Translations under genes and position numbers: made by a program
The notes under the pieces: generated by a model
Databases searched by the model: none
What the model was told of the DNA's origin: nothing
The model's input: only the letters and a program-made list of their open reading frames with translations
Shown here: positions 1 to 13,900 of the stretch, piece after piece
Numbering within the stretch: position 1 is the stretch's first letter
Layout: the number at the start of each line of letters is the position of its first letter
Assembly: GCA_951217055.1 (NCBI GenBank)
Contig: OX578279.1
Coordinates: 24,945,673-25,009,672 of the forward strand
Direction of reading: 5' to 3'
Length of the DNA: 64,000 bases
From: Gerris lacustris
Lineage: Eukaryota > Arthropoda > Insecta > Hemiptera > Gerridae

Positions 1-1577
1 TTTTTACTGAAACCAGATAATACAAAACCCACCCTAAATTAATCATAAAATGAACTTTCTTTCAATATTTCAATTATTAATAGGAAATAGTAAAAATATT
101 ATTTGTTTTTTATTATGATTTGCCTTATTACATAATTTATTTAAATTATATTATCCAAACTAATGCTGCTGCATTTTCCCACTTTTATACACAGATGCTA
201 CTAAAAATCTAGAAAGTAAGCCTGATAATTTTGTAAGTCGCTGCGTTAAAAAATTATCAAATTTATAAAAAGGCCATTGAATATAAAATTCATTTTCTGG
301 GTCTTTTTTAAGAATTAAAGCTTAAGAGAATTTTTATTTTTTTAACCTTAAGTCTTTGACGAGCTTTTTTAAATTCAGCTTATAATTAACATTTTTAAAT
401 CGAGTTTTATTTACTTAATCATAACATTTTTAACACAAAAAAAGACAAATTAGTTATAATTACTTGCTTGCTTTCTCCTGAGCATTATTCCTACTTCAAT
501 GCAATGGTATAATTTAAAACAAAATTATTTTTAAGAAATAACTACCTTTCTGTATCTACGATCAAATAATTTTTTAAAGAATGTTACTACAGCGAAATCA
601 GACATGATAATAAGAAAAAAATGATAACTGAAGTGAAAGAGATCCTTTTTAAAAATGGTTATAACCAAATTTTAAAAATAACTTGTGATCATTCATATGA
701 CCACAAAAAAATACCACTTGGAAGAGGATTGTCTTAATATGAAACAAAATAAAAAAAAAATAATAAAAAATTTAAAATCCTTTATACATAAAATAAATAA
801 TAATAAATATAAATAAAAAATAAAATAATCACTGATCAACAATGTTTTATTTATTATCAGATTATTTAATCAATTTCAAATATTAAGTTAATAAAAAAAA
901 ACTTAATATATTTTCCTAGCATCACTCCTGTTATAAAAAGTTTGTCCAACGTAAGCATTAAATTTTATCATTATATCAGCTCCATATTGGAAAATACATA
1001 TTTATAATACTCCTTAACGAAGAAAAACATAAAAAAATATTTTCAAATAGGAATAGTGTCAAATTATAACTGTCTAAATAATGAAAAGAGTATAACAACA
1101 CTTTTCTTAATTTTTTATAAAACTCTTTCATTTTATGGCAGTGACAGCTGAGAAATAAATATGTATGCATTAATAGGATAATACTAAATTATCTTTGGTT
1201 TGAAGATTTATTGATCCAATGAGATCACTATATATGTATATATATATTTAGTATTTCTTTTTTAAATGGGGATCATAATATAATACCGAGATGCAAAAAT
1301 GACATGAAGAATTGATGATCATAAAATCATAAGATTACAGCACCAAATAATAATTGCATATTTTCTATTGACCTTACTAAAAAAAAAAAATGACTACTGT
1401 TCCTTTATTATTACCAGCTGAAAATAAAAAAAAAGAAAATGTTTAACTAGATTTTTTTAAAAGTTATTATTATCTTATATAAATATTATTATATTATGAT
1501 GGACATTTTATTATTGCTTACCATCAATTTTTATTTCTATTATTTATTCATAAAAACGTTACTTAATTTTACTTGTT
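1..1577. other. AT-rich intergenic DNA, no gene seen
   Basis: Very AT-rich with many A and T runs. No reading frame with recognisable protein similarity on either strand. It lies downstream of the Ptp61F stop codon, so the part nearest 1700 is likely 3' UTR or its immediate downstream flank. Confidence 0.5.
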
Positions 1578-1619
1578 TTTATTTTAGACAAAATATAAGA
1601 GGAAATATATAATTTTATT
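1578..1619 (-). terminator. Candidate polyadenylation signals of the Ptp61F-like gene
   Basis: TTTATT at 1614-1619 and at 1578-1583 reads AATAAA on the minus strand, about 90 and 125 bases after the stop codon. The hexamer is common by chance in such AT-rich DNA, so the site used is uncertain. Confidence 0.35.
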
Positions 1620-1706
1620 TTAAATTTAAAACCCTAATGAACTGCTCTAATAATAAATTAAAATAAAGGAAATTAGGGGGGAAAGGGTATAATTTTATAT
1701 TGGTTG

Positions 1707-1917
1707 TTAGTCCCTGTTATAGATGGCCACTGCGATGGCCGTAGCTACGCCCAATATAAGGGTACCGACACCCAGGCTAACGGGAGAAAGTAACGACCTC
1801 TTGGTTCTGGACCACGACTCAGCCGCTTCTTGTTTCCTCTTCATTTCAGCAACTTGTTGTGACAGTAATTTCTTCCGTTCCTCGTGTTTCACAACCAATT
1901 CACTTGTGGGGCTATCT
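1707..1917 (-). CDS. Ptp61F: Ptp61F-like exon 8 (C-terminal anchor and stop)
   Basis: Acceptor TTTTGCAG|A completes a Pro codon. Encodes a charged helix ([15 protein letters not shown], like VNDMKRKQ of Drosophila Ptp61F), KRSLL, then a hydrophobic segment of about 20 residues ending AIYNRD and TAA. The topology is that of a tail-anchored membrane protein. Confidence 0.9.
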
Positions 1918-4900
1918 CTGCAAAATAAAATGATTTAGAATAATAGATAAATATAAAAAAAGACAGGATCCTAAAATTTTAACCTCTGTGATCCCTACAC
2001 CATTCAAGCACTTAAAACAATTAGAGGTGTGGCCATTAAAAAGCTATGGTTTAACTTGTTTGGTAGTGACATGCCATAAGGGTTACAATCAAGACATTTT
2101 TTTGTTAAGATAGTTGGTGCCAGCAAGGTTATAACAGAATACATCTGTCAGCCTGCTCAAATTTTAATTATTTAACAATTTTAGAGCTCCATACACTGAA
2201 AAAATATGATATAAAAATGGTATTACCAGCACAGCCCTCATTCTAATCAAAACCTTAACAATTAAAAGATATATAAAAATTATATCGTGCCTGGGAGCAC
2301 ATTTCCAAGAACCGAAATGCCTTAACTTTTCTTCTTAAGTTAAATTATATATTTTACAGCCACGTTGATCTACTATAGGAGAACCTGTATCTACTATCTG
2401 TCATAGGAGTACTTGTCTGAGATACCAAATCCAAGGTAAAGATCATATTTAGTACTGATTATTTTTATCATTTAGTACTTAACGACTAATGGCCTGCCTT
2501 TATTGCAGGTTTATGTAGCTAAACTTTAAAACATGTAGATCCTCTAGATTAGGCTGCATTTCTGATTGGGGAAAATCCAATATTATTAGACATTTACTAC
2601 GTTTCCATAATATTTAATTACAAAGTTAAAAAAAAAATTAATCCAAAGTGTCCATGGAAACCTAGATTCTATACAGATTGAAGACGATTTACATCCAGAT
2701 ATGATACACTAAATTCTTGGATTGTATCTGGATTGAGTTTCATGGGAACACCTTAACTCGATCCTGACATGCGCAGAGTGTGGGTGTGAGCGCCCCTAGC
2801 TTGTTTTTGTGTTTCTTTCCACTCAACCAAAAAACACTCATTATTTGTCATTTTCAGTTTTGTTTTTTAAAGCACTCAAAAACCAACATAAAAAATATGG
2901 TTATAAAAGGTGAAGGCTACAAATTTATTTATAACCTTTACCAAAAACCTAGAAAAAGGTTGTTTTCTTTAGCTGATTGGTGTATTGAAAATTTATTGAA
3001 TGCAGATTCAATACTCCTCATGGAAACTCCTAGCATGTTAAATTCAAAATCAGGATTTAATCAGTATTGAAATATCATGGAAACGTAATAATTGTGTGAT
3101 TTAAAAAAAGGTTACTTAACCTGACATATCAGTTACTAAATACTTTCATCAAGAAGATCTCTCTCAAGGATGATATTTGCAATGAATTTGAAGTGTTAGA
3201 ATTTACCTTATATATCATATAAGTTCTCCAATGAAAGATCTAGATTTATTATCAGAAAATGAACATGACTAATATCTTTAACAATCGCCTGAACCAATTA
3301 AAATTTTAATCTAAACAATTATCTCTTCCACCATTAGGAAATATGGCTTGCGCACTGTCTATATAATTTCACAGTAAAAGTACTTACGGAGGAATTGGTG
3401 GAGGGGGCCTTCTTGGGGGTAATGGAGGAGATTTGTTTAAACTCTCTCCTCTAGGTGGTGGTGGAGGAGGAGTTGCTTCACTATCACTATCTGATACATC
3501 GTCACTAGAACACACACTATCCACATTACTGCTCCCACTATCCTTGTCTTCTATCACTTCCTCTTCCGCAGATTCTTCCTAAACACAGATAATCATGCCA
3601 TTGGATCAAACAATCGTCAGCAATGAAAAAACATAAGTAGGCGACAGAAATTATGAAAATGGTCTCTCCTGCTTACTTAGCCTTTTAGCACAATGAGGAA
3701 TCATGTGATCTTAAGTGTTATTAATAAAGACTAATAAATTGGCATAATTTGAAGAAAATCCTTTCAATAAACAAAGGAACGATATGGAATCGTCCTAGTT
3801 TATATCTGATAAGAAAACCAAAACAGAAGCAATTTAAAATAAATAAAATTACAAGGGAACTAGCCTGGCTGTTTGTTTCCCATGATGTATCTGAGGCTCC
3901 TTTAATAATGGCTTGATAGGAAAACCTCAGTTGATCATGAGTTTGGATAAGTCCCATCCTGAATTTTCTCATTTCCATAAGCAAATCACGAACTTTCACA
4001 CTGTTCACTCCATACTCTTTCATCTGAAACATTAGAAGTAAATTAAAATTTTAGAAATAATAAATGCATAATAATAATAATAATAATAATAAATTGATAC
4101 TTCGTAGAGCATTTCATCATCTCTTACAATATTATTCAAGAATAATATTGCTTAAAGTAGTAGATCAGCCTCCCAATTATTACAATGAATGAATGCTAAA
4201 GAGTCAATAAATACACTGAATGAGGACAACTTTAGAATCATCTATCACAAAAGCTTGAAAACCATTTATGTGAAAATGCATTGATATAAGCTGACAATAA
4301 TCTTATTTAGTAAATTGTTCAATTTTATCAGAGTAGTATTTGATAGTGTATTCTTTTGATAACTAAACTCCCTTATCTTCTTACTCGTTCCTTTATAACT
4401 CACCCAGACTTGCAGGCCTAAGGCATACATTTGCACATGAGATAATCAAACAAATAAATCTATTGTTTAATTCTGGCCTGTAAAATGTGTGTTCCTCAAA
4501 CTTATTATATTAATAAATGTGCATACTCTTAAGTATTTAGAATCATTCCAGTTTATGAAACACAGAAGAAGATTTTAGACTGTTAAATAATGTATTGGAA
4601 GATAATTTTATGAGCAGCCTGAGATAGATTTCATTCCTTCACCCGGAATATAAGGAAAACCCAAAATTTAAATGTACAATTTAGACAAGATATAATTTAT
4701 AACTTATGATAATTACTTTAGGTTTCATTTCTTCTATAGTTTTTGAACAATGTACGACCCAGCTCAAGCTTCCATCGCATTTACATAAGTAGCTATGCTC
4801 CCTCTATCTCTGGTTCCACTGGACTAATTTTCCTCAAACAACTTTTATATACAGTAGTCTTTAAACCAGTCCCTGATAGTCCAGACCTCCATATAATCTG

Positions 4901-7900
4901 GACGGATCTAAACTAATTGGAACCAGGGCCTGTTCGGATTTCTGAATTGTTTCAGGGGTTTCTGCTTTTATTATCTATTTTACACTTTAAAAAATAGTTT
5001 ACAGGTATATTCCTACATTCTGACACAAGGAATACCCAGTATTTCTGTTAAAAAAGAGATCTAGAATAATTATGAATAAATTAGATCATCGACAAATCTT
5101 TTCCAATCCCATAGAAAAGTAGGACAGGTATGTGTATAATGTCTCAACTTTTTCACCCAAAAGTTGTTTGTAATATAGGAGTTTTTGGAATTTTAGGGTA
5201 CGGATTTACGGGGTTCTACTGTATATAAGACGCATTAAATTAATGTGAAATGATTATCCTTAGTCGCTCATGAACATGTTGTTTCCCGGGAAGTGAGTCC
5301 CTCTATACCTGCGTAGTAGACTGTAATTTTATATAATTTAATTGATGTTCATACTGGTGTCAGATAAGTCCGTTTTACAGCCATGTTTTAATTCAGCGAT
5401 TGTTAAAAACATAGATTTTAGTAGTTTTATCCAACTGAAACTAGTTTTATAAACATTTTAAAACTGATTCTGTTTAATCCAGACTTTTCTTGATCCATCA
5501 AACCATTAAATGTAATTTATTATATTATATGTCGCAACACGATGTCATAACCTATTTTCGACGCATCAAATAGTGAACACTTTCATTGTTTCCCTTGTTT
5601 GTCAGAGACAAACTTATAATATTTATAGACCCAATTCAATATCAGCAATCACTCTGAAATGCAGCGGAGAAACATGTTCTCTATGACAATACAATAATCA
5701 GTCATTATTTTAACAAAATCGTTAGTATAAACCGATAAATCAATAATTTTTTTAGATATATATGGAGAAATTTAGGAGGTAAAATTTAAAAAGGAAATTA
5801 AATTTCATAAATTCAACAACAATGACCACTGACAGCTTAGTGAGATTGAAATAAATTACAAGAATTAATGAGATGGTTTTTAAAAAGTAGAAAATAATAT
5901 TATATTTTTTTAAAAAAAATAAGTATAAAGCACTAGCAACAGTTATTGTCATTTGTTGATAGCACCCCACAATTTTATCTTAAGAGATATTCGCATATAC
6001 TGTGGGAGTTAACAAATTTAACAAGCACCTGTCTTCACTTTCCATGTAAAATGGTCTTTTAGTGGTCAAATTATTTTCATTTGGTAATTTAATTGACAAT
6101 GTTCTGAATAAAATCCTATCCCTATTTTAATTATAGACATAATTATTCTGTTGGGTAAGAACAGTTTCAGATTTTTGATTTCCAGATCAAAATTTTGTAA
6201 TGCCTGTTAAATTTGTTTTTGTCTTTAGATAGCTTTTGAGTTAGTTGAATGAGTTTTTTTCTGAGTTATCTCTTCATATTGTAGCAACAGAGTGATCATT
6301 AACATTTTTCCATTTAATACAAAATATAAATTAATGATCTAATTAACTAAAATTTTTAATTTAAAAAAATGGTCAGATATTAATGAAACATGTTAATATA
6401 AATTTTTATCGAATTTACTAGGAACCCTTTTATTTTATAATTGAAACTCAAAACCTATCCAAGAATAATTCCTAGAAATTAAAATCTTCTTAAAATGGCT
6501 ACAAATAAAAATATTACCAGGCAAAAAATACATAATATTAATGGTACAAATTATAAATCTTTTTCAAATCAAAAGTAAAGTAATTTAATTTAATAAAAAA
6601 ATATCATTACTTCATCAAATAGGAGTTTTAACGGCATTAAATTAAATGTGTTAAAAGTATGCTTTAACACGAATTCTATATCTGAACAAACACATTTTTT
6701 TCTAGGAAGAACTAATAACTTTTAAAGCATAAATAGAGGAACAAGGAAAAGAATAGTTCAGAGAAGCAAATACAATCGATATGACTCACGCCCAATGATG
6801 AAACCCAACAGGAAGTTATGTTTAAACTATCTCTTTTTAAATAATCAATTTCTTTTATCCTTCCTATAATATTAGTATTTTAAGAAATGTTTTTATTGCT
6901 TAGGTTCTATTCCAATTAAGAAAATGGCTATGCTGATATTACCAACCACCAATTATACATGATTTATAATTAAACCATACACTTTCAGAACAACAAATAG
7001 TGATATGATTTGAAGGAAAAATGTTTTTTTTAATTTTTTTATTCAATATATCCATTAATTTTGTTTTCACTGCCTATATTATAGAATATAATTTGTTGAA
7101 GTTTAGATTTCATCAAGAAAAAAAGGAGATTTTTATTTTTTTAACAGTAATACAAAGGAACACAGTATATGACAAAAACTTTTTAAAGTGCCCAAAACTT
7201 TTATCTTTAGTGACACCCATATACTGGGTACGCCCATAGTACTGTGGCTGTTAACAAAATTATTTCCTTCTTTTAAGTGATGTTTTATTAAAGTTTGTTA
7301 TAATTTTTTAATATTATTTTCTACATTTTAGACTTTGTCCTAGGAAACTCTAGTTTATGACAAAATAACATAAAGAGAAATAAGCAACAAGAAATAGGGT
7401 AAATAACATGAGAAATTGGATCTGAGTAAATCTCAAACTAATTTCGAAGAATAAAAATAATGACATTGAAAAGAGATAATAATAGAAAGAACAACTATAC
7501 TATCTATTCATGGCATCTTAATGCTTATAATTTTATTCATATCTTGAAGTACAAATGACAATTTTATTGTATTAACTCACTAGGTGTAAAAGTTTACCAA
7601 GGTATGAAAATGAACATAATCAATTAGAACACCTTTTCATTTTAAAAACAAATAAAATTATCTCACTTTTTGTGTTTAGATCATAGAAGAAAGAAGGTTA
7701 AAGAGCTGAGCGGCAATTAACGCAATTTCGTAATAGCATCACCTAATCCAATAAGACATCACAATATAAGCTTTTTATTAAATTATCTTTTTTCAATATC
7801 TCATTTAAAGTATAGCACAAGATTAATTTAGTAATACAATTTGGATTATCTTTTAATGATACTTTGTTGATATTATTTTTAGGGTCCATAGGCAAAAAAG

Positions 7901-10900
7901 CGGACCCTTATACATTCCTGCACTTGCCTGTCTGTCTCCAATTCACCAGATCTCCGAAAGTACCCAACACAAAAATCTAAAGCTTTGTAGTTATGTTATT
8001 TGTAACAACCCTGAAAATAAGCTCCAAAAAATCATCCCTCAAAAACTAGGGGTAGAGAAGAATTTTCTTAAACAGAAAAGAGTCATGTGGGATGCTATAT
8101 ACAAGAGGAGGCCTGTAGAAATTAATCTTTGAGCCATGTTTTTTAAAAATTGGGTTTTGCCCCCCCCCCCTTTATTTTTTTTCTTTCTTTACAAACTTTG
8201 TCAATAAACAAAAACTGGTTAAGAGGAATTTTTCAAACGTTGTAAGAAAAAATGTCCCCCCCCCCCAAAAAAATGAATATCATAGGAACAGATTGGGCTA
8301 GACACTTAAGATTTCTTTTACGGCTTTTGGACATCAAAATGCATTCAAAGCGTTTATTTCATGTCTTATAAATAGATAAAAAGTTACAGCTAAAACAAAC
8401 TTTTATGGCCGCCATCTTAATACGGTTGGGCCGATTATGCTGGTAAACTAACTCGTCCTATTTGTTAAATTGCCTATAAACCCTTTGTTTGTACTATAGC
8501 ACATACTTGCCCAATTTATTTTTGGGATTCTCTGGCAGAAGCCATAAAATTGACAGTTTATCAAAGTCGTTTTAGTCGTTTATGGTTAGACTTCATGCAG
8601 TAGAAGTAGTAATCTAGTACTTCCTACTAGAACGGGTAGGACAAATCACTTGTTCGAACCTAGCAATTAGGCCATCTTTTAGGCCCATTTTACTAGCCCC
8701 GTGGTGGAGAGTTCAAGCTACTTCACACATCATACATTTGTACCGCCGAAGCGAGTATGGTGTGGTCATTAGTGAGCTATATAAGCGTGCGTCAAAGCGT
8801 GGAAGAAGAGTGCCCCATAGGGGGTGTCCCTCGCCCTGCACCATCCACGATTCATAGATGTAACTCAGAGTATCATGGCATAGGATCGAACCCACAACCT
8901 TGAGTTGCCTCGACTTAGTGATAGCTGGGCGAGTGCCTAGAGCCCCTCGGCCACGCTGGTTCCCTAGACTTCATGTAAAATAAATAGATTTTAGTGAGCT
9001 TCCGATAGATTTTAGGCCAGTGAGTTATGGACCATTTGTTAAGATTATATGGAATTTCCTAATACTGCTTAAGATCTCCACAACTAATAGTTCAGGCCAT
9101 CCTCTACATTCACCAGTTTAAGTAGATCTTAATATTTATGCCTTAGAATTAGCAAGATACCGGAAATAACTGGGGAACTGTAAGTTCTTTTTGGCTCTCT
9201 TAACCATATTATATTTATATATTATACTCTATGAATCAGGATCAATAGGTAGAATATCTTAACATAGCATTTTTAACATACTATCATGGGAAAATCCCTC
9301 AAATTTATTTTAAGAAAAAATCTGATTCTCCATGACACCATATTTTGCTCTTAAAAAAACTACCAGTAAATATGAATATGTTTTTTTAAAAAATGAACAC
9401 TACAATATTGATTATATTCTTTAAAAAGTCAAGTCAAGGAATGAATAAAATATTTGATTAAGAATAAGTACAATTAAAACAGACCATATTAATATGGTCT
9501 TCTGAAATACAATAATTACACATCCATTCAGGTTTCTCCCAACCCAAAAAATTGTTATAAATAAATAGGTATAAATCTTACTAGAACAAGATATGAGTCA
9601 ACCAAGCAGAAGGTTCCTGAACGTCCAATACCAGCAGAGCAGTGAATCACAGGAGGACACTCCCTCTCTGATAAAGCACCAGATGCTCGCACTACGCCCA
9701 GAAATCTGAGGAATGCTGTAGGACTTTGTGGTACTCCAAAATCAGGCCATGTTGTATAATGGTACTGAAGAACATCCCGGCTTTCACCTGTGTCCAGATC
9801 AGACAGCCTGGAAACAAAAAGTAATAATTTTATTTTAAAACAAATTAAAAAAAGCTTTTATTCGTATTCATATTCTTCTCAGCAAACCCTTTCATTTGAT
9901 ACCCATATCATGGGCTTTCTTAAAAAATAACTAGTCCGCCATCTTGGGCTGTCCGCAATATTGGATTTAGAATGACTTCATTTAGCTAACCATGCATTAT
10001 CATCCAAACTGTATGCAAAATTTTAATTCAATCAGTTGAGGATAACTGCTTTAAAATTCAGTTGTGATTTGACCCGAACATACATACATACATACAAACA
10101 TTTCAAGTTAAATAAAAGCTAGTAAAATAAAAATAACTAAATAACAGAGATCTAAAGAACTAAAACTTAATCAATACATTAGACTGACGTTAGTAAGAAA
10201 CATTTCTTTTTAACTTATGAGGAATTATCCTTGGGACAGGAGCTACGATAATTTAAATTATTGTTTTATTAATTAGACTAACTCTTTCTTTTTCAAATAT
10301 TACCTCTACTTAATAATAAAATGTCTATAGCTTATTAAAAATTTGAAGTACCTTAAAACACGAGTTGTAAAGTAAGATACTTCTTTCTCACTAATAAGTT
10401 CAACTTTAAGGCCAACATCGTTGAGAACTAGGACACTTTCACCTCCATGCTTAGGCCCAAGTGGCCAGTATAAATGACATTTTTCCTTTAAACATAACAA
10501 TTCAAAAATAGTTATAAAACAAATCAAAACAACACTTGAAATTAAAGGTTTACACAATAAATTATATTAGATATTGGATAATAAAAATCTTGACACAAGT
10601 ATAGTAATCCTTAAAAAAAAATAAAAATAAATAAATCAATTAAGGCTCAAATACACGAGCAATAAAATAGCATCACTTATTGCACAATCAACTTTCCTTC
10701 TATTTGCATTGAGGCAATATCTGGTGCAAGTTATTGCTGGCACAATATTCCGAGAGAAGTGTCTTTTCTTTTTTAAGAATAATATGTCATAAGTGTTCAC
10801 ACAGCATCAACTAGAGAGTTGTTGTTTTAATGTCAGTTTTTAATAAAAAAAAAAAATACACACTAGAAATTCGCTAATACTATTTTGATTAATTGTCATA

Positions 10901-13900
10901 GAGTTCTTTATAAAATATCAAATATTAGAACCAGACTGTAATTTGGTCGTCCTTTAGTGTCGGAAAATATTATGGACATGTCTAAAAACTAAATCCTTCT
11001 CTCAGAGAGGAACAGACTTAATGTTAATACCTCAGGATGGCCCTGTCTCAGACATAAGTTGCGGAACAGTTTTGAAGTGTCGGAAATTGATCTCATCGGT
11101 CTTTACATGAACCCTGACATCAACTCTCCCAATTTCATCAAACTGTCGGAATTTTATAAAACTGTCGCAATTTTATTGCTTATGTATTTGAGCCTATAGG
11201 GACCTATTTGAGATTTTAAGGTCCTCTGAGTAAAAAAAAAATGATTAATTCTCTCTAAGGTCTGTGCAGACAGATGGAGCTTAAACTATTGACAAAAAAA
11301 AAAAAAATTGGAATACATATTTAGTAGGATCTTACTCCTAGGGTATAATTGAGAAATCAAGTTCAAAAATCAAGGGTGCTGCCTCTAAAGAATTTTTAAA
11401 ATATTCTTTTATTGACAATGGATTTTTAAAAAATTATTGAAAATTAACGTAGAGTTTAAGAACATCTTGTCATAATTATGATAAGTTGCGTTACGATGGA
11501 ATTTTACAGGTGTGTGAAAAAATAAAATATATGCTTTAAGCCATATTAATTTTGAAACATTTGGACCCTTTGTAAGGTCATTCTTCTTTTTATTACTGGA
11601 ACAACCAATCCTTAAATTAATTAAAATTATTACAAACAAATTTTTATTTTCTATTTTCAGGGGATTGAAACAAAAATTTATTTTTAATAATTTTGTAATT
11701 AATTTAAGAATTGGTTATTCCAGTAATAAAACAGGAACAGACTGATGATGGACTTTTTATGAAGGTTCGAAACGTTTCAAAATTAATATGGCTTAAAGCG
11801 TATATTTTATTATTTCACACACCTGTAAAAATCTATCCTAACTCAACTAATAAAAAAATATTATAAACAAGTGTAAATGTGTTTTTATATTATTACCATA
11901 GAAACCATTGGTCGATTCTTGCCTGGAAATATTTAGTTTCTGAGATAATAGCACATAAAGATACAAGACAACAGAAACAATCACAATAAAATTATGAATA
12001 AGACAAGTATAGATTGTCTAAGAAATAATTAATTATTTTCAAACACAATAATAAATAAATTTTTAAATTCAAATAAATTTTCAAACATAATAAATTGGCA
12101 AAGTACGTGCTCTCAGCACTCACAAAGGGTCCATTGGTAATTTAACAAATAGAACAAGTTCGTACATATTTAACAAATAGGGCAAGTTCGTACATGTTCA
12201 ACAAATAGGACAAGTTCGCAAGCCCTGTGCTTATATGCAGTGGCGGATTTACGGGGGGGGCTTCCGGGCTGAAGCCCCCCCCAAAATACTGGAAATTGAA
12301 AAGTTTATTTGGCTGAATCCTAGTAAATAAGCATCTACATATCGGGCTAAAATTATGACTCTGTGATTAAATTTAAATTTTAAGTATATTTTCTTACTAT
12401 CTTAACGCCAACAGCGAAGATAAAAGGGACACGGGAGTGCTGTGCAAATAAATATTAAAACGATTGGCCTAGGCTGGAGGGACAGGGAAGTGTGTGATAT
12501 TGGATAAAGTCGTATTAGGGAAATTAGTGCTAACTCCTTTAACTAAATAAACATTCTTTAGAAGTATTTAAAGATCATGTTTCTAAAGGAAACCACCAGT
12601 TATCTTGTATGAAAGCTACAGAGTGACGGAAACTTGGACTACATGACATACAACGAAATGAAAGAAAATTCAGAGCCCTACTAAGATTTCGTGTAGACGC
12701 AGGTGATAAGATATTACCACCACCTTAAATCAGCTCCTAAAAATGAAACTTTTATAAGCAAGACAACCCAAAACGCCATAGTTGCGGTTCGTTAATTATG
12801 GATGAAATCGTCAAAGAAGTTAGACATTCAAACTATTATTCCTTAATTGCTGAAGAAACAAGAGACACCAGTTCTGTTGAACAACTCACAATATGCAAGA
12901 TTTCTTGACTTGGAGTCTTGCAAAAAATAAAAGAGGTATTTGTTGGCATTGTAGAGGCCACAGAAAGAACTTGAAGAACTAATTCTTTAAAAATATTGAA
13001 AAACTAGGCATAGATTTAAATTTTTTGAGATGCCAGGCTTGTGAAGGAGGTTCTAATATGGCAGGAAAATTTAAAAGAGTTCAGGCTCGCATTCTAGAAT
13101 TAAACCTTTTTAGCCATATATATAAATATATATATGTTCATTGTTCTTCACATCAATTAAATCTTGCTCTTACACATGCAAGTAATGAGCCTATGATCAG
13201 AAATGATTGCTAAAGATTCTTCAAAAAGAGTAGGTACTTCTTTTGAAAAACATCATTAAAGAGCATGACCCGGATGTGATGAGACAAAAACTGATAACCC
13301 TTTGTGAAATTCGCTTCATTGAAAGGCATGATGCTTTAACATTTTTTTATATGTGTTTGGGGCTGCTGTAGTTTTCTTCGAAACTATCGAAGAAGTTCCT
13401 CTAACCATCCACAAAATCTGCGGGCATTTTATTTGCTATGCTTCAGTTTGAATTTGTTTTAACTTTTCACATCTTAGGAACAGTCCTTGATTTGCCTGCT
13501 GCTTTATCAAGAGACGTCCAGAGCCCTTAGTGTTGATCTTAATCTCTGCTACAATATGGCAAACAATTTATGAGAATGCTCTTAAAGTAGCCTCAGAACA
13601 TAGATTGAAGTTATATGTCCCCGCATAGCAGGTGAACAAGTTCATCTATCAAACATTGGCGATTCAAACCCAAAAGAATACTACAGAAAGAGTGTTTTCA
13701 TATTATTTATTGACAGACAAATTAGTGAACTATCAGACTAATTAGTGAATGTGATGCACTCCAGCTCATGGCGATTTAATGCTTTTGGCTGGAATCAAAC
13801 TGAACATAATTCCAGCCAAATCTCTCAATCATAACGGTGATCTGGAAAGCATTGTCATTGCCGCTGAGAAGTACGCTGGAGACTGGAGAAAAACTCAGAT

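Noticed and set aside
1723..1938. Plus-strand open frame of 71 codons
   Set aside because: Antisense to Ptp61F exon 8, whose protein is clearly homologous.
8880..8961. A functional tRNA-Leu/Ser gene on the minus strand
   Set aside because: A and B boxes are present, but no acceptor stem closes after the B box, and the sequence continues into a 270-base body with an 11-bp TSD outside it, so it is a SINE head.
12131..12219. CRISPR-like direct repeats
   Set aside because: Under three 28-bp copies with no spacers, in a eukaryotic intron; a simple tandem repeat.
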